This document shows positions 48,740 through 62,700 of a stretch of DNA of 64,000 nucleotides, one piece after another (position 1 is the first letter of the stretch; each line of letters begins with the position of its first letter). A model generated the notes under the pieces. It ran no database searches. It was not told where the DNA came from and worked only from the letters and a program-made list of their open reading frames with translations. Source of the DNA: Onchocerca lupi (taxonomy: Eukaryota; Nematoda; Chromadorea; Rhabditida; Onchocercidae); the NCBI GenBank assembly GCA_028564675.1, contig JAOVVO010000099.1, positions 1 through 64,000 of the forward strand. Direction: 5' to 3'. Position numbers and translations under genes: made by a program.

Positions 48740-50700
48740 GTAAGATCAGAGAAAGCGCACGTTTCTAATACATTTAATTTCACAATTCTTGTCGGTATAA
48801 GATATTTTTTTTTTGTTCCATTGCGTACATAGATATAGAGATTGTCTGGTTTGCCTATTCTAGAAAAAGCAACATATAACTGTCCATGTGAGCAATCACG
48901 AGCTTAGATCTAAACCGCACAATTTTAAAGATTGGTCTTGAGTTTTGTTAACGATGATTGTAAACGTTAATCGAATTGGGAATTGCAGTCTCTTAAATTG
49001 AAATGGCATATCTGTTGGAATCATAGGAATGCTAGGAATTTTTTATTTGCTTTTTTTTTTTTTTAACAAAACTGTCGTTTTCGACATCTTCATCTTTGAA
49101 AATTCTGTCAAGATTGTCGCTTCTACGATGTTGCTTATTAATTTTTTTACTGTAAGCCGCATGTCGTAGCAAGGTTTTGGCTGGTTGATATTTTGCAACA
49201 TAATAATTAGCACGTCGATTTTCAATTGGAGCACGTACGGTGGCATCCCTGGTAGATCAAGTGAATTCAAAAATTCTGTTGGTAATTAACCTCTTCATCT
49301 GTTTCCACGACAGTTCGACAGACTTGTGTGTGACTGCCTAGCTTTAAATGTTAGACTGAATAATATTGTTAAATTCGTAGAGTCTTTGTTCTTGGCCGCA
49401 AGAATAACTCGTTCACTCAGCCAATCGTGATTCTTATAAATAGCTTGAATATTGAGAAATACTTTTTCAACCGATTCATTTTTTGACATCATTAAATTGC
49501 AGAAGTTATGAGGCAATGAAATTTGTCCTGAGTTTCAGATCAACCTGCACCTTTCCGTTCCTAATTTCCAGCAATTGATGTGAAATATCCTAGTTGATCG
49601 ATCGTTTTGCAGCTGGACACACCTATTTATAGTTAGTTCTAACGTTTTTACGTATCGCCACAAAATAGAGTATTTCAGACGAGTTTTTTCATTTGTTGGT
49701 GTCGACTGAAGAATTGCAATAGTATTGTCTGAAATCTCTTCCAAGCAATATTAATGCATTCCCAAATGATCTGTTATTTCCACGCAAATCTTGCAATGAT
49801 CTATCAAGAGCCTCGACTAATTTTTTGCGCGCCATTGTACATCCATCCAAAACAAAAATTTGCATTTCTGCAATACTTTTCCTCTGCCGGATGCTTTGCA
49901 AATATTGCTGGAAGTTCCAGTGAATTGCATGTTTAATGATAATTTCAAAGCAGATTGAGCAATTCTTGCACATCGTAGCAATATTGCAGCTATTCCGGAC
50001 GGAAGAGCTGAGGCCATGTCATTTTGGTACTGAATTGCTGCCAGTATCAATCTAATTAGGAGCGTTTTACCAAGTCCTCCTGGCGCATCTAAAAGGAAGA
50101 CTTCCCCAACCCCGTTATTGACATTATTAGATCGTAAATGCCTTTTTGCTCAAGCGTTAGTTTCGGAATATTTGATTGCACATGCGACAAAAGATCAGCC
50201 GTGCTGTAATTTAGTTCACACTGCAATTCTACATCAAACGAAGCAGCAGATTGATTCGGTAATGGCATTCCCAATTGACTGAGAACTTTGTTCGCCATTT
50301 CTTAACAAAGTTTCATTGCAGCTTATATATTTTCCAGCCTAATACTGTGCGATTCCATCGAAATATAATACCGCATTCTAATCACTTCTTTCTGGTTGCA
50401 CGCCAAAATGCTCGCTGCCTTTATTCACATATTTACAAGTGTATTTGATCGATTTTACGAGGTAACACTATTCCACGTTCATGTGCGCTTTGTATATTTT
50501 CAATAGCAAAGGCGAATGTGGAACCAAACACCGATTATCTATTTCGATGTCATCTTTCCGCATTTGTATGGTTGCTATTTTACCGACATCTTTTGCTAAT
50601 CTTCTTTTGTATAAAGGATATTCATCGTTTCCTTTAACTGTATTGGATACTAATGCCCGAGGATATCGCTAGAGAATTTTTTGTCTATCACGCATAATGA
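48740..50700 (-). pseudogene. Helitron Rep/Pif1-like helicase, decayed
   Basis: Fragments in several frames follow the order of Helitron helicases. A Rep-side piece (about 50700-50400) has DNRCLVPHSPLLLKI and SIKYTCKYVNKGSEH. The helicase starts near 50300 with LSQLGMPLPN. Motif I reads DAPGGLGKT rather than the usual GTGKT; motif II reads DGCTM rather than DECTM, losing the catalytic Glu; the next motif reads GRDFRQ rather than GGDFRQ. Later pieces are LPHNFCNLMMSKNE, HDWLSERVILAAKNKD, FLNSLDLPGMPPYVLQLK and, near 48830-48900, HGQLYVAFSRIGKPDNLYIYV (split here: HGQLYVAFSRIG, KPDNLYIYV). At least five frame breaks or stops make it inactive. Confidence 0.82.
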
Positions 50701-50814
50701 ATTTGGATTTAGCATAAACAAAATCCATGTGTCATATTTATCGTCACAGTTTCATACAAATCCTTGTCAACATCGGAATCGGATATTTTCAGCGCATTTT
50801 ACATCTTCGATTTC

Positions 50815-51565
50815 GTTTGAACCTATATGTAATAGGTAGAAAAAAATATATGTGATAGGTAGAAAAAAAAATTAGGTATATCTATATAGAAACATTCGCC
50901 TATTCGAATGCAACATTGTTTCAAAATTTCAAATCAATCGATGAGTTTGCGACGTTGTGTCAAAATGAATGACAACGTAAACGCGTCAATAAATTCAATC
51001 CGCTCATTTACTTTTCTTGCCACAGATGTGACAAATAAAAGATAGTAAATATATTTAATTTTATTATCAGATAAAAGACGTCCCAATTTCAATGTAACGT
51101 TGTATTAAAATTTGAAAGATGAAGAGTTTGAAACGTTGCGTCAAAATGAGCAACGCAGAACGATCAATAAATTCAGTCCGCTCACTTATTTTTACATGTC
51201 TTAGGTTTGACAGATAAAAAAAAAAAGTAGATATATATCTGAATAAAAAAAAAAAAAAAAAAGTGCCTATTCGAATGCAAGGTTATACCAAAATTTGGAA
51301 GCAATCGGTGAAGAGGTTGCAAAATTATGTGGCAAATAACAGCATTGGTATAGAAAATATGAATATATAATATATGATTTCACTTATTTTATCTGTCACA
51401 GGTGTAACAAATAGAAAAAAAAGTTGATTTATATATGTAGATAAAAACACGCCCCAATTTCCATACAACGTATTTCAAAACTTGAAAGTAATTGGTGAAG
51501 AGATTGTAAAGTTACATGCCAAATAATAGCAACGATAATTTGCGTATTTTTACTATGCAGATTCT
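50815..51565 (-). repeat. 5' tandem array of Helitron copy B
   Basis: Four diverged units on the minus strand, each with a GTTGCTxTTATTTGxCA or GTTGxTCATTTTGACxCAACGT start, CTCTTCACC-like and TTTCAAATTTTG blocks, GCATTCGAATAGGC, a T-run, and a GTCACACCTGTGACA-like near-palindrome (for example 51398-51413). They are inverted relatives of the 45.0-45.6 kb array. Confidence 0.78.
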
Positions 51566-54496
51566 CTTAAATTTTTTTTTTTTTTTTGATATTTTTAGAC
51601 TACCTATAAGAATAAAAGTTAGGTATGAATAGACTAATTATAACATTCATAGAGAATCTTAATGTACAGAAAGAAGTTAGTTTGAAAGGAAAAAAAAAAT
51701 GAAATTTGTTTTTTTAAGGCGAACAAAACATATATTCCAAAAATTACAAAAGTCAGAAAACTACATGACCGTAATTGTCTCACTGAAATGTCTTTCTATT
51801 CTTTGCTTTTCAATATTTCGCTATTCTTTTAGTTTGATATTTAGAATATATGCAAATGCAAGAGTTGGTTTGCAATCTTTCGTTCTTATCCTAAAGTAAT
51901 TGTCACGATGATGGTGAAGAAAAATGGAAAAATGAAAGCTTCAAATCATTTCATTTCCTACTCTTCAATATTAATAGAAAAATTTATGAATAAATATCTT
52001 GAAATGTATATATATAAATTATGTCTACAGCATACGAAATCGTCGACATAACAATTGAAATCATTCTTAATCAAATGATTGTTGATGTATCTATCGTTCA
52101 TTGTATAAGACTAAGTCTTTCATATTTCTTTTGTAACAAGTTATATTCATATAATTATATCTAATAAAATATGAAGAAAGTTTGGCGATTTTAAAAACAT
52201 CTCTTCTTATCAAGGATGTTTCACATCTATTACCATCTTGATAACACTAAAAGATATTGTTACAGGAATGTTTCTGTCTTTATCCGAATATATCTTTTTA
52301 TTTCTCATTATGATAATACAAATCAATGGTTTAAGTGGACGATGATTGAATAATCAAAAAGAAAAAAGGAAAGGTTTAGGTTTCTCCTTTCACAATATCA
52401 AAATCGAAGAAGCATATGTTAAGTCGATGACGGAACGAAGTGTGAATTCCTCTTCCTCATTCTTGCATTTATCATAATATATGTAGTGTCTATTATCTTT
52501 TTAAATTTCAATTGCAACAGATTTCACATCACAATAGATGCTTTCATTTGTACTCACAGCAATGAATGGAATATAGAATACAATATATAATCTTTGAAAA
52601 TTAATTCCATTTAATAATCATTAAACCAATGAACGTATGAATAAATCACCAATATAAAGCAATATAAAGATGTCAATATATTCATCGTTATACATCAATA
52701 CCAAAAAATTAATGTCAACTTATGGAGGAACTACACTTAATTCATATGTTTTAGTCAACTAAAAGTGTGCCGGATCCATGTTCCGTATTTCTGGATTATA
52801 ATGACTTCTTATTGTTCAATACTAATTAACGGCTATTTAAATGATGAAACCCAGACAAGTTGAAAGATCTATTCTTTGAGGTTTGAATGACAATTTTTGT
52901 AGAGAATTTCAGATTTCGTGAAATAAATCATCCATCAGAAGTGCCGACAAAATAAATAATTCAACTGCACTAAATGCAGACATGATATCTCCAGATCTGA
53001 TAAGTGATGGCCATCTTTACCGTAAATACCGACATTACTGGTTGTCATCAAGGAAAAACGAATCTCGTTCGGCTTACTAATTTTTTTTTGTATCGAAACA
53101 ATCAAATATAATCTGTAATTTCAAGTAACTGATTTTACATAACAATTTTAAAGCATACATATCTTGTATTGCTGATTAAACGTCACATCTTCCAGTTTTA
53201 AAAAGATAAAATAAGCTGCTTTTACTTCTTAACAATGCAATAATTATGTTTGTAAATTCTAAATCGACTGAAATATATTAGTATTGCATGTAGCGAACTC
53301 TACTTGTACTTCCTTAATTTCCAGGTTATCATTAATGGTTTGCATAAGAGCTTGCCAATACATTCAATATGCTAGCAATTTATATTAAATTGCTTGAAGC
53401 TACACTGACTCTTATATGAATTGAATTTGAGTAAGCACATTTAAAATGATAGATAACAAAAGCATTTTATAATGAATGAAAAATAAATCAAATATTGTTT
53501 TCGATCAACCAGTTCTTGTATAAGAGCACCATTAATTTGAAAACTAATACTTCGAATCTTAACATCATACCATAGCAAAAGTCGCAATTTTGAAAGCAAA
53601 CATATGAAAAATGCGCAGACATCACCGCTTCATATCACAAATCATAATTACAGATGAACAAGCGTTACGATATAGGAATAAAAATTTAAATGAATCACGC
53701 ACAAAATTGCCGAATACACAGAGAAGCCGATTTTTCATTTTACTAAGGAAAATTCTCCAAAGCTAATAATTAATTCATTTTGATAAATGCACTATAATCC
53801 AATTCGCTTGACAGACTTTTTTTTTTAAAATCTAGTATTAATCTGCATAAAATACTTCAATTTAGATATCTCAAATCTGCCAATTCATTTCTTCTGAATC
53901 ACTCGGAAACTTTCTCACACACCGCTCTCTACAAGATTACAAAAAGTAAAAACCATTGTTAACATTATCAGAAATATGAGAAATGTCAGTAGCTATTATT
54001 TATAAACGGTCATTAATTGACCTTCGCCACTAGCAATCATTAATTTATTTCACTTGATTTACACTATCTTTCTTCCTGTTAATTTTATAATAAAATTACA
54101 TCCAGGAGGAATACGAAATCAAATAACTGAAACGCACAACTGAAAACGAAAAAATAGAATAATTTGCCACAGCAGACAGAGTAATGCGAATAGAAACTTG
54201 ATAGAAATTAATAGATTCCTAAGTGTTTTCTAAAATAATAATCCCAATTCTTGTTTTTTTCCTCGGAACTTTCGAAATTTCTTCAGAAAATCAAGTTTTT
54301 CTTTTCCATTCAAGATCACAATTATCATTTTAATTATAATACCTCAATTTTCTCAATGCCAAGATGATCATGGTCTTAGCAGAATTCGTTTCTTATCTGG
54401 AAACATAGAAAGCTATCATGCAACACAAATTTTGATGTGTCGTTACAAAATAAAAAGAAAGAGAAAGTACAGAAATAATTCAAATCAGCATTAATA
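51566..54496. other. Intergenic, no gene seen
   Basis: About 2.9 kb of AT-rich sequence 3' of the TSC22-domain gene. A 66-codon ORF at 51699-51899 (+) has no recognisable family and unremarkable composition. No RNA gene was identified by eye. Confidence 0.55.
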
Positions 54497-57400
54497 TTAC
54501 TGTATATCAGAATCAACGATGCTACCAGTGGCGGGAAATTGCTTTTGCTCCATGCCAGGTTGTACTTCTGATAACAAACCAATAGGAGGAACGACGCCTG
54601 GCAAAGAAGTTGGACCAACGGAAACTTCAGATGTTACAGTGGGCATCGATTGCTTTTGGATGCTTTGATTTGATATTGATACATTCTGCAACAACAAGGA
54701 TTGTTACTTCAAATATGAAGCATATCGAAACATTCAAATAACTTATCAGACTGGAATCCCAGAAATGTCTCACCATTCAGCATAATGTTATATCTCTTTC
54801 CCATCATTCGGCTCATTATGAAATTGCGGGCCGAAAATAACATAATGAGAGCTCGAGATTTCATGCTTCTAACGCATTATTTATTTCAGTTCTTTTGCAT
54901 TACTTGGTATTTTCATCAAACGTAGATAAACAGAATAATTTGATGATCGTTCATATCATGAGTCTCACTGACAAGGTATGAATATATGACTATGTACATT
55001 ATGAGGTCATGGCAGGTTACATCTAGAAGATTATCACACTATTCCAATAACAACATAAAGCCACAAAAATTAACTATAAATTAAAGACAACGTGTAAATA
55101 TTTTGTTTCGCAAGCATAAATGAACGATAAAAAAATCCTATTGTTAAATTCTCTTTGAAAATGTTATTAAACTACTGAATATTACGTTAGAAAAGAACTC
55201 CATACATATATAATTACCTTCCGCATACATCGAAAAAAATTTACTTAAATAATGAGATAAGTAATTAAATCGCTAAATTTCCTTTCAGCAAGGTATTTTC
55301 TTCATCAAAAAAATAAACAAAAATACATTTAAAGCAGGAAAAGAAAAAACCAATATTTCCATGATTTTTAATAATCCAAAAATAATATCACATTTAAACG
55401 AAAATATGATGGCCAATATATTGACCTATCTTGTAATCTGAAGGAGAATTAAAAACATTAAAAGGAAGGGAAAAAGCAATACTTTCATGAATCATTCATT
55501 GAAGCAAAATGAACTGATAGATTTAAAACATAAAGAAAAATTTAAACAGCTGTTATAAAGTGAAGCAACATTTCGTAATCTTCTACCTTTGTGCAATTGC
55601 CGGCTATTCATTTACCAAAAAGATAATGATTAGATTAAAAATCCATGAAATGAAAAATTTCTTTCATTTCATCCATATTTTCGTCGTCTATAAATCTTAT
55701 TCACTTCAATTTCGCTGAGTTATTTTGCTTTCTCAAGCTCATTGTCCATTCTTTTCTTATACATAATTACCAAACACATGAAAGAGAACTAAACGTATAA
55801 AATTTCGTAGGATAAACATGAGTTGAAATAATTTTCATCCGATTATTGCTGTCAGAAAATGTAATTCACATCCTAGAAAATATATACTGTGCGAAGAAAA
55901 ATAAAATGTAAAAGAAATTTTTAAATGAAAGAAAACCTGCACACAAATAATATCATTTGAAAGGAAACAAACTTTGAAAAGAATGATAAGATGAATTATA
56001 AAATATAAAATATTTTAAAAAATTCTAATTAAAGCTATGTTAATGGACAACACAAAATGTCAAATTTTTTAAACTTCTGCATCTTTTCCTTACTTTTTCC
56101 TTAGAGAATAATAACCACTTCAAAATCAGGTATACTGTATACTCAGTATGATCTCTCAAACTCTTCCAGTTCGTTTTATGTTTATCAAATTGATCAAACA
56201 CCAATTTGTAAAAAAAAACATATCAATTAATACTAAGTTTTCGTCCAACACGTTCAACACTTGAATCCATTAATTTTTTTCTTTAAAAAAAAAAGACTTT
56301 CTCAGATTTTTTAAATTTTAGTATAAAACGATAAACGAGTCAATCAAATTCTGTTTTAAAATTTAAAAGCTAATGCTTAAAATGTTTATAATTAATGTTT
56401 AAAATTGTTAAATTTAAAAATCAATGTTTAAAATACTCAAGCACTGAACAAAACCTGATATAATTTATTTTTAAAAATATAACAGACATAATACCTGAAC
56501 AGAAATAGGCTGTGCAGGATTCGGTGAAGTGGCACCGGAGGAGAGCTGCTGTTGTTGTATTTGCAATTGTCTTTGTTGCTGCTGTTGTACAAGTGTTGCC
56601 AACGAATTAACTACTTCTACAGGAGCGAATTGCTTTAGTACCTGATTTTGACTTTCCAGTTGTGCAACCTGAAAATAGTCGTATAATAGTCCTGAACAAA
56701 ATAAAGTCTTAAGCACATACAGTCAAGATTTAAGCTTGGAATTTCCATATAACAAATAATAAAGACCAGATCTTCTTTCTGGTTATAAAATTAAAGTACC
56801 AGAATTTTACAGGACAAAAATTACCACTTACCTTTGCTTCCAATTCAACAATTGTAGAGCGCAAGATTTCTACCTCCTCGCGTACAGCAAATGTTAGATG
56901 AGTCTTGACTAAATCCTGAAAACAGATGGAACTATGTATGCAAATCTTAAAAAAGACAAAGATTTTGCAAAAGATTACGCTAATAGAAGTCAAGAGACTG
57001 TCCTCATTATTTAATCTTATCCGAGAAAAAGGTTCGGCTCAATTTGTAATATGACAAAAATTATAAGTCGCAATTAGTAACATATTACTAATAATATTTG
57101 ATGTTTAAACACCATTAAATTCATACGTACAAGTTAGTCATTTAAATAACATTAAACACTCAAAAACATTTTTGAAATCAAGATAACCTTTCTCTTCAAA
57201 TTCAAAAATTTAAGCACTCGATTAGAAGTTTTTGAACTTCCCTAAAAAGTGGTTACCAAAAAAAAAAAAAAAAACTTTTATATCTTTCGACCAAAAATTC
57301 TGGCTCTATTTACTGTTAATTAAATACCTATTTCTTGAAAAAAAAAAGTTAAATCAAGATTTAAACTAGAAAAAAAAAATCTATGTCATAATATTATTTG

Positions 57401-59750
57401 AACCAAGAGAATCTAATCTAAAAGTAACTTAAATCAAGGAAACCACTTCAGCATGTAATAACATAAGACTATAAAGAACACCGAAGTAATCACATAGTGA
57501 TGAAGAAAATAGTAGAGATGATGATGAAGTTGAAGAATACACAAGAGTATAAGTGATCTAAAATTAACTGCCTGAGAAAATTAAGAAAAAAAGTTGACTA
57601 ACCATGGCTTGCTCAATTTTATTATCAATGGGTACTACATTTGGACCGGTCGCTGATGTGCTTGTTGCTGCCCTGCAAATATAATACTGAGTATTAACAC
57701 TTTCTTTTCCTCAACTCATAATAGTTTAATCAATGTAAATTTGACTCGGAAATTATTCAATCATTTAAAGGTTCTTCTCCTTTTTAATTCTATTTCTGCA
57801 AAATATTTTTATTCAAAATCCTTTATCGATCTAAAATAAACTAAACACACAGCTGATTAAATTGAAAAAAAAAACCAGGTTGGCATTTAATTTCTAATAA
57901 TTTATGACATACCCTTCATTCTTAAGATATATCCATACACTCCAAGAAAAGATGGCAGAAAAAAGAAAAAAGATTTCTGAATTAATCGAAAACAAGAAAA
58001 TCATATCTTCTTTTTGGAATTAATATCGATTACAAAAAGAGAAGAGCGAAAAAGGAATAATATGGATATAATGTACATGGTTCTTTAAAAATAGTCGAAT
58101 TTAATAAGAGTTCTAAAGAACGATGAATGATAATGATAATTATAATTGGTTGCAAGGTAAGAAACATGAATATCCTGCAATTTGCATTAAGTTCTCAAAA
58201 CTCAAAATCTAAGAAAGAATTGCAAATATCATACTTTTAACTTACCAATAATCAGTGCTAGCAATTTCTGCTGATGGTACTCTATCTAATTTCTTTAAGT
58301 ATATAGAAATATAATCAGATAAAGTAATTCAGCATAAATTGATAGAAAACTGTCTCGAAAAAATATTGTAGATCGAATATGATTGAATGCGGGTATTATG
58401 GAAAGTTATGAAGTGATAACTGTCTAACTAACATAATCTTCTCAATTGGGAAACTGATGATAATTGGAGCATCTAATTTTTCAAGATAAAAATACAGGAG
58501 TGTCTTATTTGCAAGTCTCGAGCATATGTCACTTTGTTATATCTGAAACTCTCTAACTGTTATTGCCAAATTCAAAAACAAATTTCACGACAAATAAAAG
58601 TACACAGAATGAATTTCTAAAGAAAAAAAAATTGAATGGTAAATTGATACACACGTTTTCTTTACTAACAGATTGAATTTGATGTTAAGAGACAAATTAA
58701 TAAAATATTATATAAAGGAGTGATGATGCCAAAGATAAAGATTCGACATATGCGACTATAATTAGTATATGAATCAGAGATTCTATTGATACAAGTCGTT
58801 GCTTTTGTCATATGTATTGGATAAAATTATACTACTTAAAATAGCTGAGATATTAGTAAGAAATATCTTTTTATCATTATTACTGCCACCTCATTAATTG
58901 AAAAATCTTCATTTCCGATGTCTTTTAGTGCATTGATCAAATTTTGAGAGTAACAGTTGTAATAGTTGCTACAATATCAAATGCATAATCAAGCATTAAG
59001 AGCATTAAACTGAAAAACTTTAACAGCCAAAAATTTTAATATTTTTGACCAAAACACTTCTAGAAAGAATATTCACTTGAGAAATTGTCCTGAACTTTAT
59101 AGTCAAAAGTAAAGAAAGAGGAAGTATGTACAGCACGAAAAGCTGATTAAACTTCAAAATTTCATCACAAATCCCATATTTGTCACCAATCAAATTCCTT
59201 TACCCTGATTTGCTCAAATTCAGAATGAATCGATGACAACGAAATTAAACGATGCTTACCTCATGACTTCGGCAAGATCAAAAAATACAGCTGATGTATT
59301 TGTAGATATTTTAGGATTTAGCCTATCAAGCATTTCACCAAAAGTCAAATTTGACGAAATAGACGAATCAGACTGTTGATTTGTATACAGTGAAGATGAT
59401 GATGGTTGCATTTTGGTGGAACTTCTAGAACTGAACGAGGAAATCGACGAAACACTCCATCGATGTATAGTATTAACTTGGGTGGTATCCGGCGTTGTTG
59501 GTGGAGTGATCAGTGCGCTCGACTGATTCAATACATCGAATGTTGTTACTGTAGTAGTACCCAACGTAGCTGTCATCATCCCTCCCACACACGACGCGAT
59601 AGATTGTCGTCGTTGAATCTTAGAAGATGATTGACTGTAATTGCAAAGCACTGCCAAGCTTGAATCCAATTCTTTCATCGATATAATGCGTGCATAATCC
59701 GCACAATAAGTTGAAGGTGATGTTGGAGGAGAAGCACGTAAAAAAACCAT
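54497..59750 (-). CDS. TSC22-domain leucine-zipper protein (bunched/TSC22D-like, long isoform)
   Basis: A predicted dimerising regulator of growth and transcription; C. elegans has one member, tsct-1. Five exons join in phase to 335 residues: 59750-59260, 57672-57603, 56915-56832, 56668-56495 and 54685-54497 (TAA). The TSC22 box begins VVPIDNKIEQAM and continues DLVKTHLTFAVREEVEIL, nearly the family consensus, followed by a leucine zipper to about residue 229 (VAQLESQNQVLKQFA). The long first exon (164 residues) is rich in Ser and Thr, as in other long TSC22 isoforms. A Gln-rich stretch and a Pro/Gly/Val-rich tail follow the zipper. Short isoforms of this family use a separate first exon; one could lie in the 57673-59259 intron, but none was identified. 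Confidence 0.9.
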
Positions 59751-62700
59751 TTTATTGTTCCTTTTTGCTCTTCGTTATCAATAACTTTAAATATTGGCCA
59801 CAAAACAGAATATCAACCAAGCAGATGTGCTAGTAGAACAGCTAACAAAAGCATATGATCAGTGAATTTTATACCAAAAATCCACGACCAAAGAAGAAAG
59901 AATATGCACTTTTTATCCCAGTAATGTATACTTTTTCTCTCAATTCTCCAGTACTATCAAATTCACCTTTTCAATAATTAATGTGCACTTTACATGTGTG
60001 CATCTTCTGGCAGATGGTCGAATGAATAGTGTATCCACGGTAGAAGGATGATACGAAGGATGAAAAAAGAAAACCTGGAGAGCAATGAAAATAAATGCCA
60101 CAAATACAAATATATGCGTTTTTGTCTCTCACTGCTTTTGCTCTGCAATAGCAATTTATGAAAAATGCATTTTCTGCATTCAAGAATTTCCGGAAACTTC
60201 TCTTCCAGAAACTTTCTCTAAAAATTGCCAAAATAAACTACGGTGATGATTCACACAATCATTCAAATTTTCAACTTTCACAATTATAATTAACAGTAAC
60301 CCATAACAGTTGGAATTGCAAATCTTTACAGTGTTATATAGGTGGTATATACATGACAGGTTTACTTCAAAACAGAGCTAGGGATAAGGTCACAGTCTTA
60401 AGTTTAACTATATTAGATTAGAGTAATGCTTTACAAGTTTTTTAGCTTCTTTATATTGCCCATGTCTTTTTTTTTTACCTATCCAATTCCCCTGAAAGTC
60501 ACAAATCCAAACTGATTGGGTCAGACTGAAATGAAACGAAATGTATCTAACAAATTGTTCCAGAAAGGATGCAACATGTTGGTCAACTGAGACTGAATAA
60601 TTCGAAAAGTAAAAGCAAAATAGAAGTATGATAGCTAATAAAAGAATTTTCTACTGATATAGTGACACCGCTATCGGAAGATATATCGTGTTTAGATTAC
60701 TGTAAAATTAGAATGATAAAATGACATTAATATAATAAAATATCACTATAATTATACACTTTAATTTCTAATGATCACTGAATTGAAAAGGAACCATTCT
60801 CCAAAACACAAAAATCTAATGCAATCATATGTCTTACATTTTATATCATAAACAAACTAATGGAACAACTAGAAAAATTATCTAACATTCGATGATACAT
60901 ATTTCGAATACACGTATATATGCTTACTGCAGTGTAACTTATTAGGCACATTATTTACACTGATGATATCATGACAGGAAAGATAAGAGAGAAAAAGTAG
61001 GAAAATCAAAAACTCCAGATTTTAATTAACAACCAATTGTTGCTATATTTTTCTGTATATATCTCATTTATCTGTCTCAACAGATGCACCGACTTTAAGC
61101 AAATATAATACGATAGAATTAATTATTATAGCATCATAATCTGCTTCATCGTAACATTCAAAAATGATCTTTAGATATTTGTTATAAATGTGGGAGTATA
61201 TTCAGTGATCAAAAACACTTCTTTTTTTTGCTTACAAAACACGAGAACTTCTACAATAGCACAACATAAATAGAGCATTTCAAGAAATTAAAATGATATC
61301 TCTAATGTATAGAGGATATCAATGGTGTCTAAAGATGAGCTAATAATACTGACCAAGTGGAGTAGTTGTCAAAATGTGAACGTGAAGAGATGATAAACGT
61401 TTTATCATCTGCATGTTTTATGCTATCAATATATCCTGAGACTATCCGATTATTCATATTGTAATGAAACAGCCTCAACAACTTTGCTCATTTGTAAAAC
61501 AAGGCAATATTTCAAGGTTAACAAAATCCAAATCTTTCAACCATCATCATCATTCGTGTTTTGTCCTCTCCCTCTTCTTATATACATGTACATACAAAAA
61601 AAGAAAAAAAAAAAGAGCGGGGAAAAAAGACGAATAATGATGATTTGGATACGGTTATAATGAAGATTGTGTCTTCAAAAAATAGAATCTTTTTCGCATC
61701 CTTTCATCTCTTGCTTGCTCAGGAAAGTGCGAACTCTGTTCGGTTTTTTTCCAGAGCGAAAGTAAGATTCGTTTCAAGAGACGAGAAGGTAAAATGGATA
61801 AGATCATACTTCGAAAATCAATTATATGCCAAGAATCAGGCATTCTGTAAAATCTAAAATGCTCTAGAAACCGAATCCAATATTTCGTTTGTTGATTACT
61901 TAAAAGTAAAAATGAATTTAAAATTAACAAGTATATAACATTATTATTTCCATCCATTTTCAACGTTAATCTCTTTAATGATTCTTCTAAATCTAAAAAA
62001 AATAAAAATAAATCTTTTCACTGTTATTATCTCAATCCACTCTCTCTTTCCCTCCTCTTCCAAACCACAAGATCCAAAAGGTCAATTTAATATATCAGCA
62101 AAATATAAATGATTTTCTTCAACTAAATCTTTAAGCTCTAAGTTGATTTTTTCTAGAAGAATTTCATGAGAATGATATATTAAAATAAAGCGATACAAAG
62201 ACATAATTTTTTCCTTCAAAACATTCCTAACAATAGTTTTTTTTTTTTTTTTATTATATGTAAATACTTTTTCATGGCATAACAACAAAAAGAAAGCAAC
62301 TAATGTTAAGCCTCGAAAATATATCTAAAAAAATTCAACACGAAGGAGAATTTCAAGTGAAACAACTTATTCTGAAAGAATGTTTTCAACTTCAGCTAAA
62401 TTATTTGATATTAATAATTTGTAATTCCAAGTAAATGTGCAGAAAAATACACTAAATTGTTCTTTACTGAAGTGATACTAGAAACTATCTAAATTAACAA
62501 ATCAAAAAAGTTAGAAAAAGAAAGGGAAAGCATTTTAACACGTAGGAAGAGGATAATGTGCTGAATCTGCACTGTTCACTGATGATAATAAGCAAATAAT
62601 GGATGAAATTTCAAATTTAATGACTTGATGGACATCTCGAAAGAGAGCAAGCTATCATTTTCGAAGAGAGATTTTATGGAGCTAACCAAATGTCACGGGT

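Larger units (their letters stand above)
48720..51565 (-). mobile_element. Helitron remnant, copy B
   Basis: Opposite orientation to copy A. From its 5' end near 51565 it has a four-unit tandem array, then Rep-like fragments, then a Pif1-type helicase running to about 48740. The middle of the Rep protein, with the expected HUH nuclease, appears deleted. No clear CTRR end was found on the 48.3-48.75 kb side. Confidence 0.72.

Noticed and set aside
59406..59630. 74-codon plus-strand ORF
   Set aside because: Antisense shadow of the Ser/Thr-rich first exon of the TSC22-domain gene.
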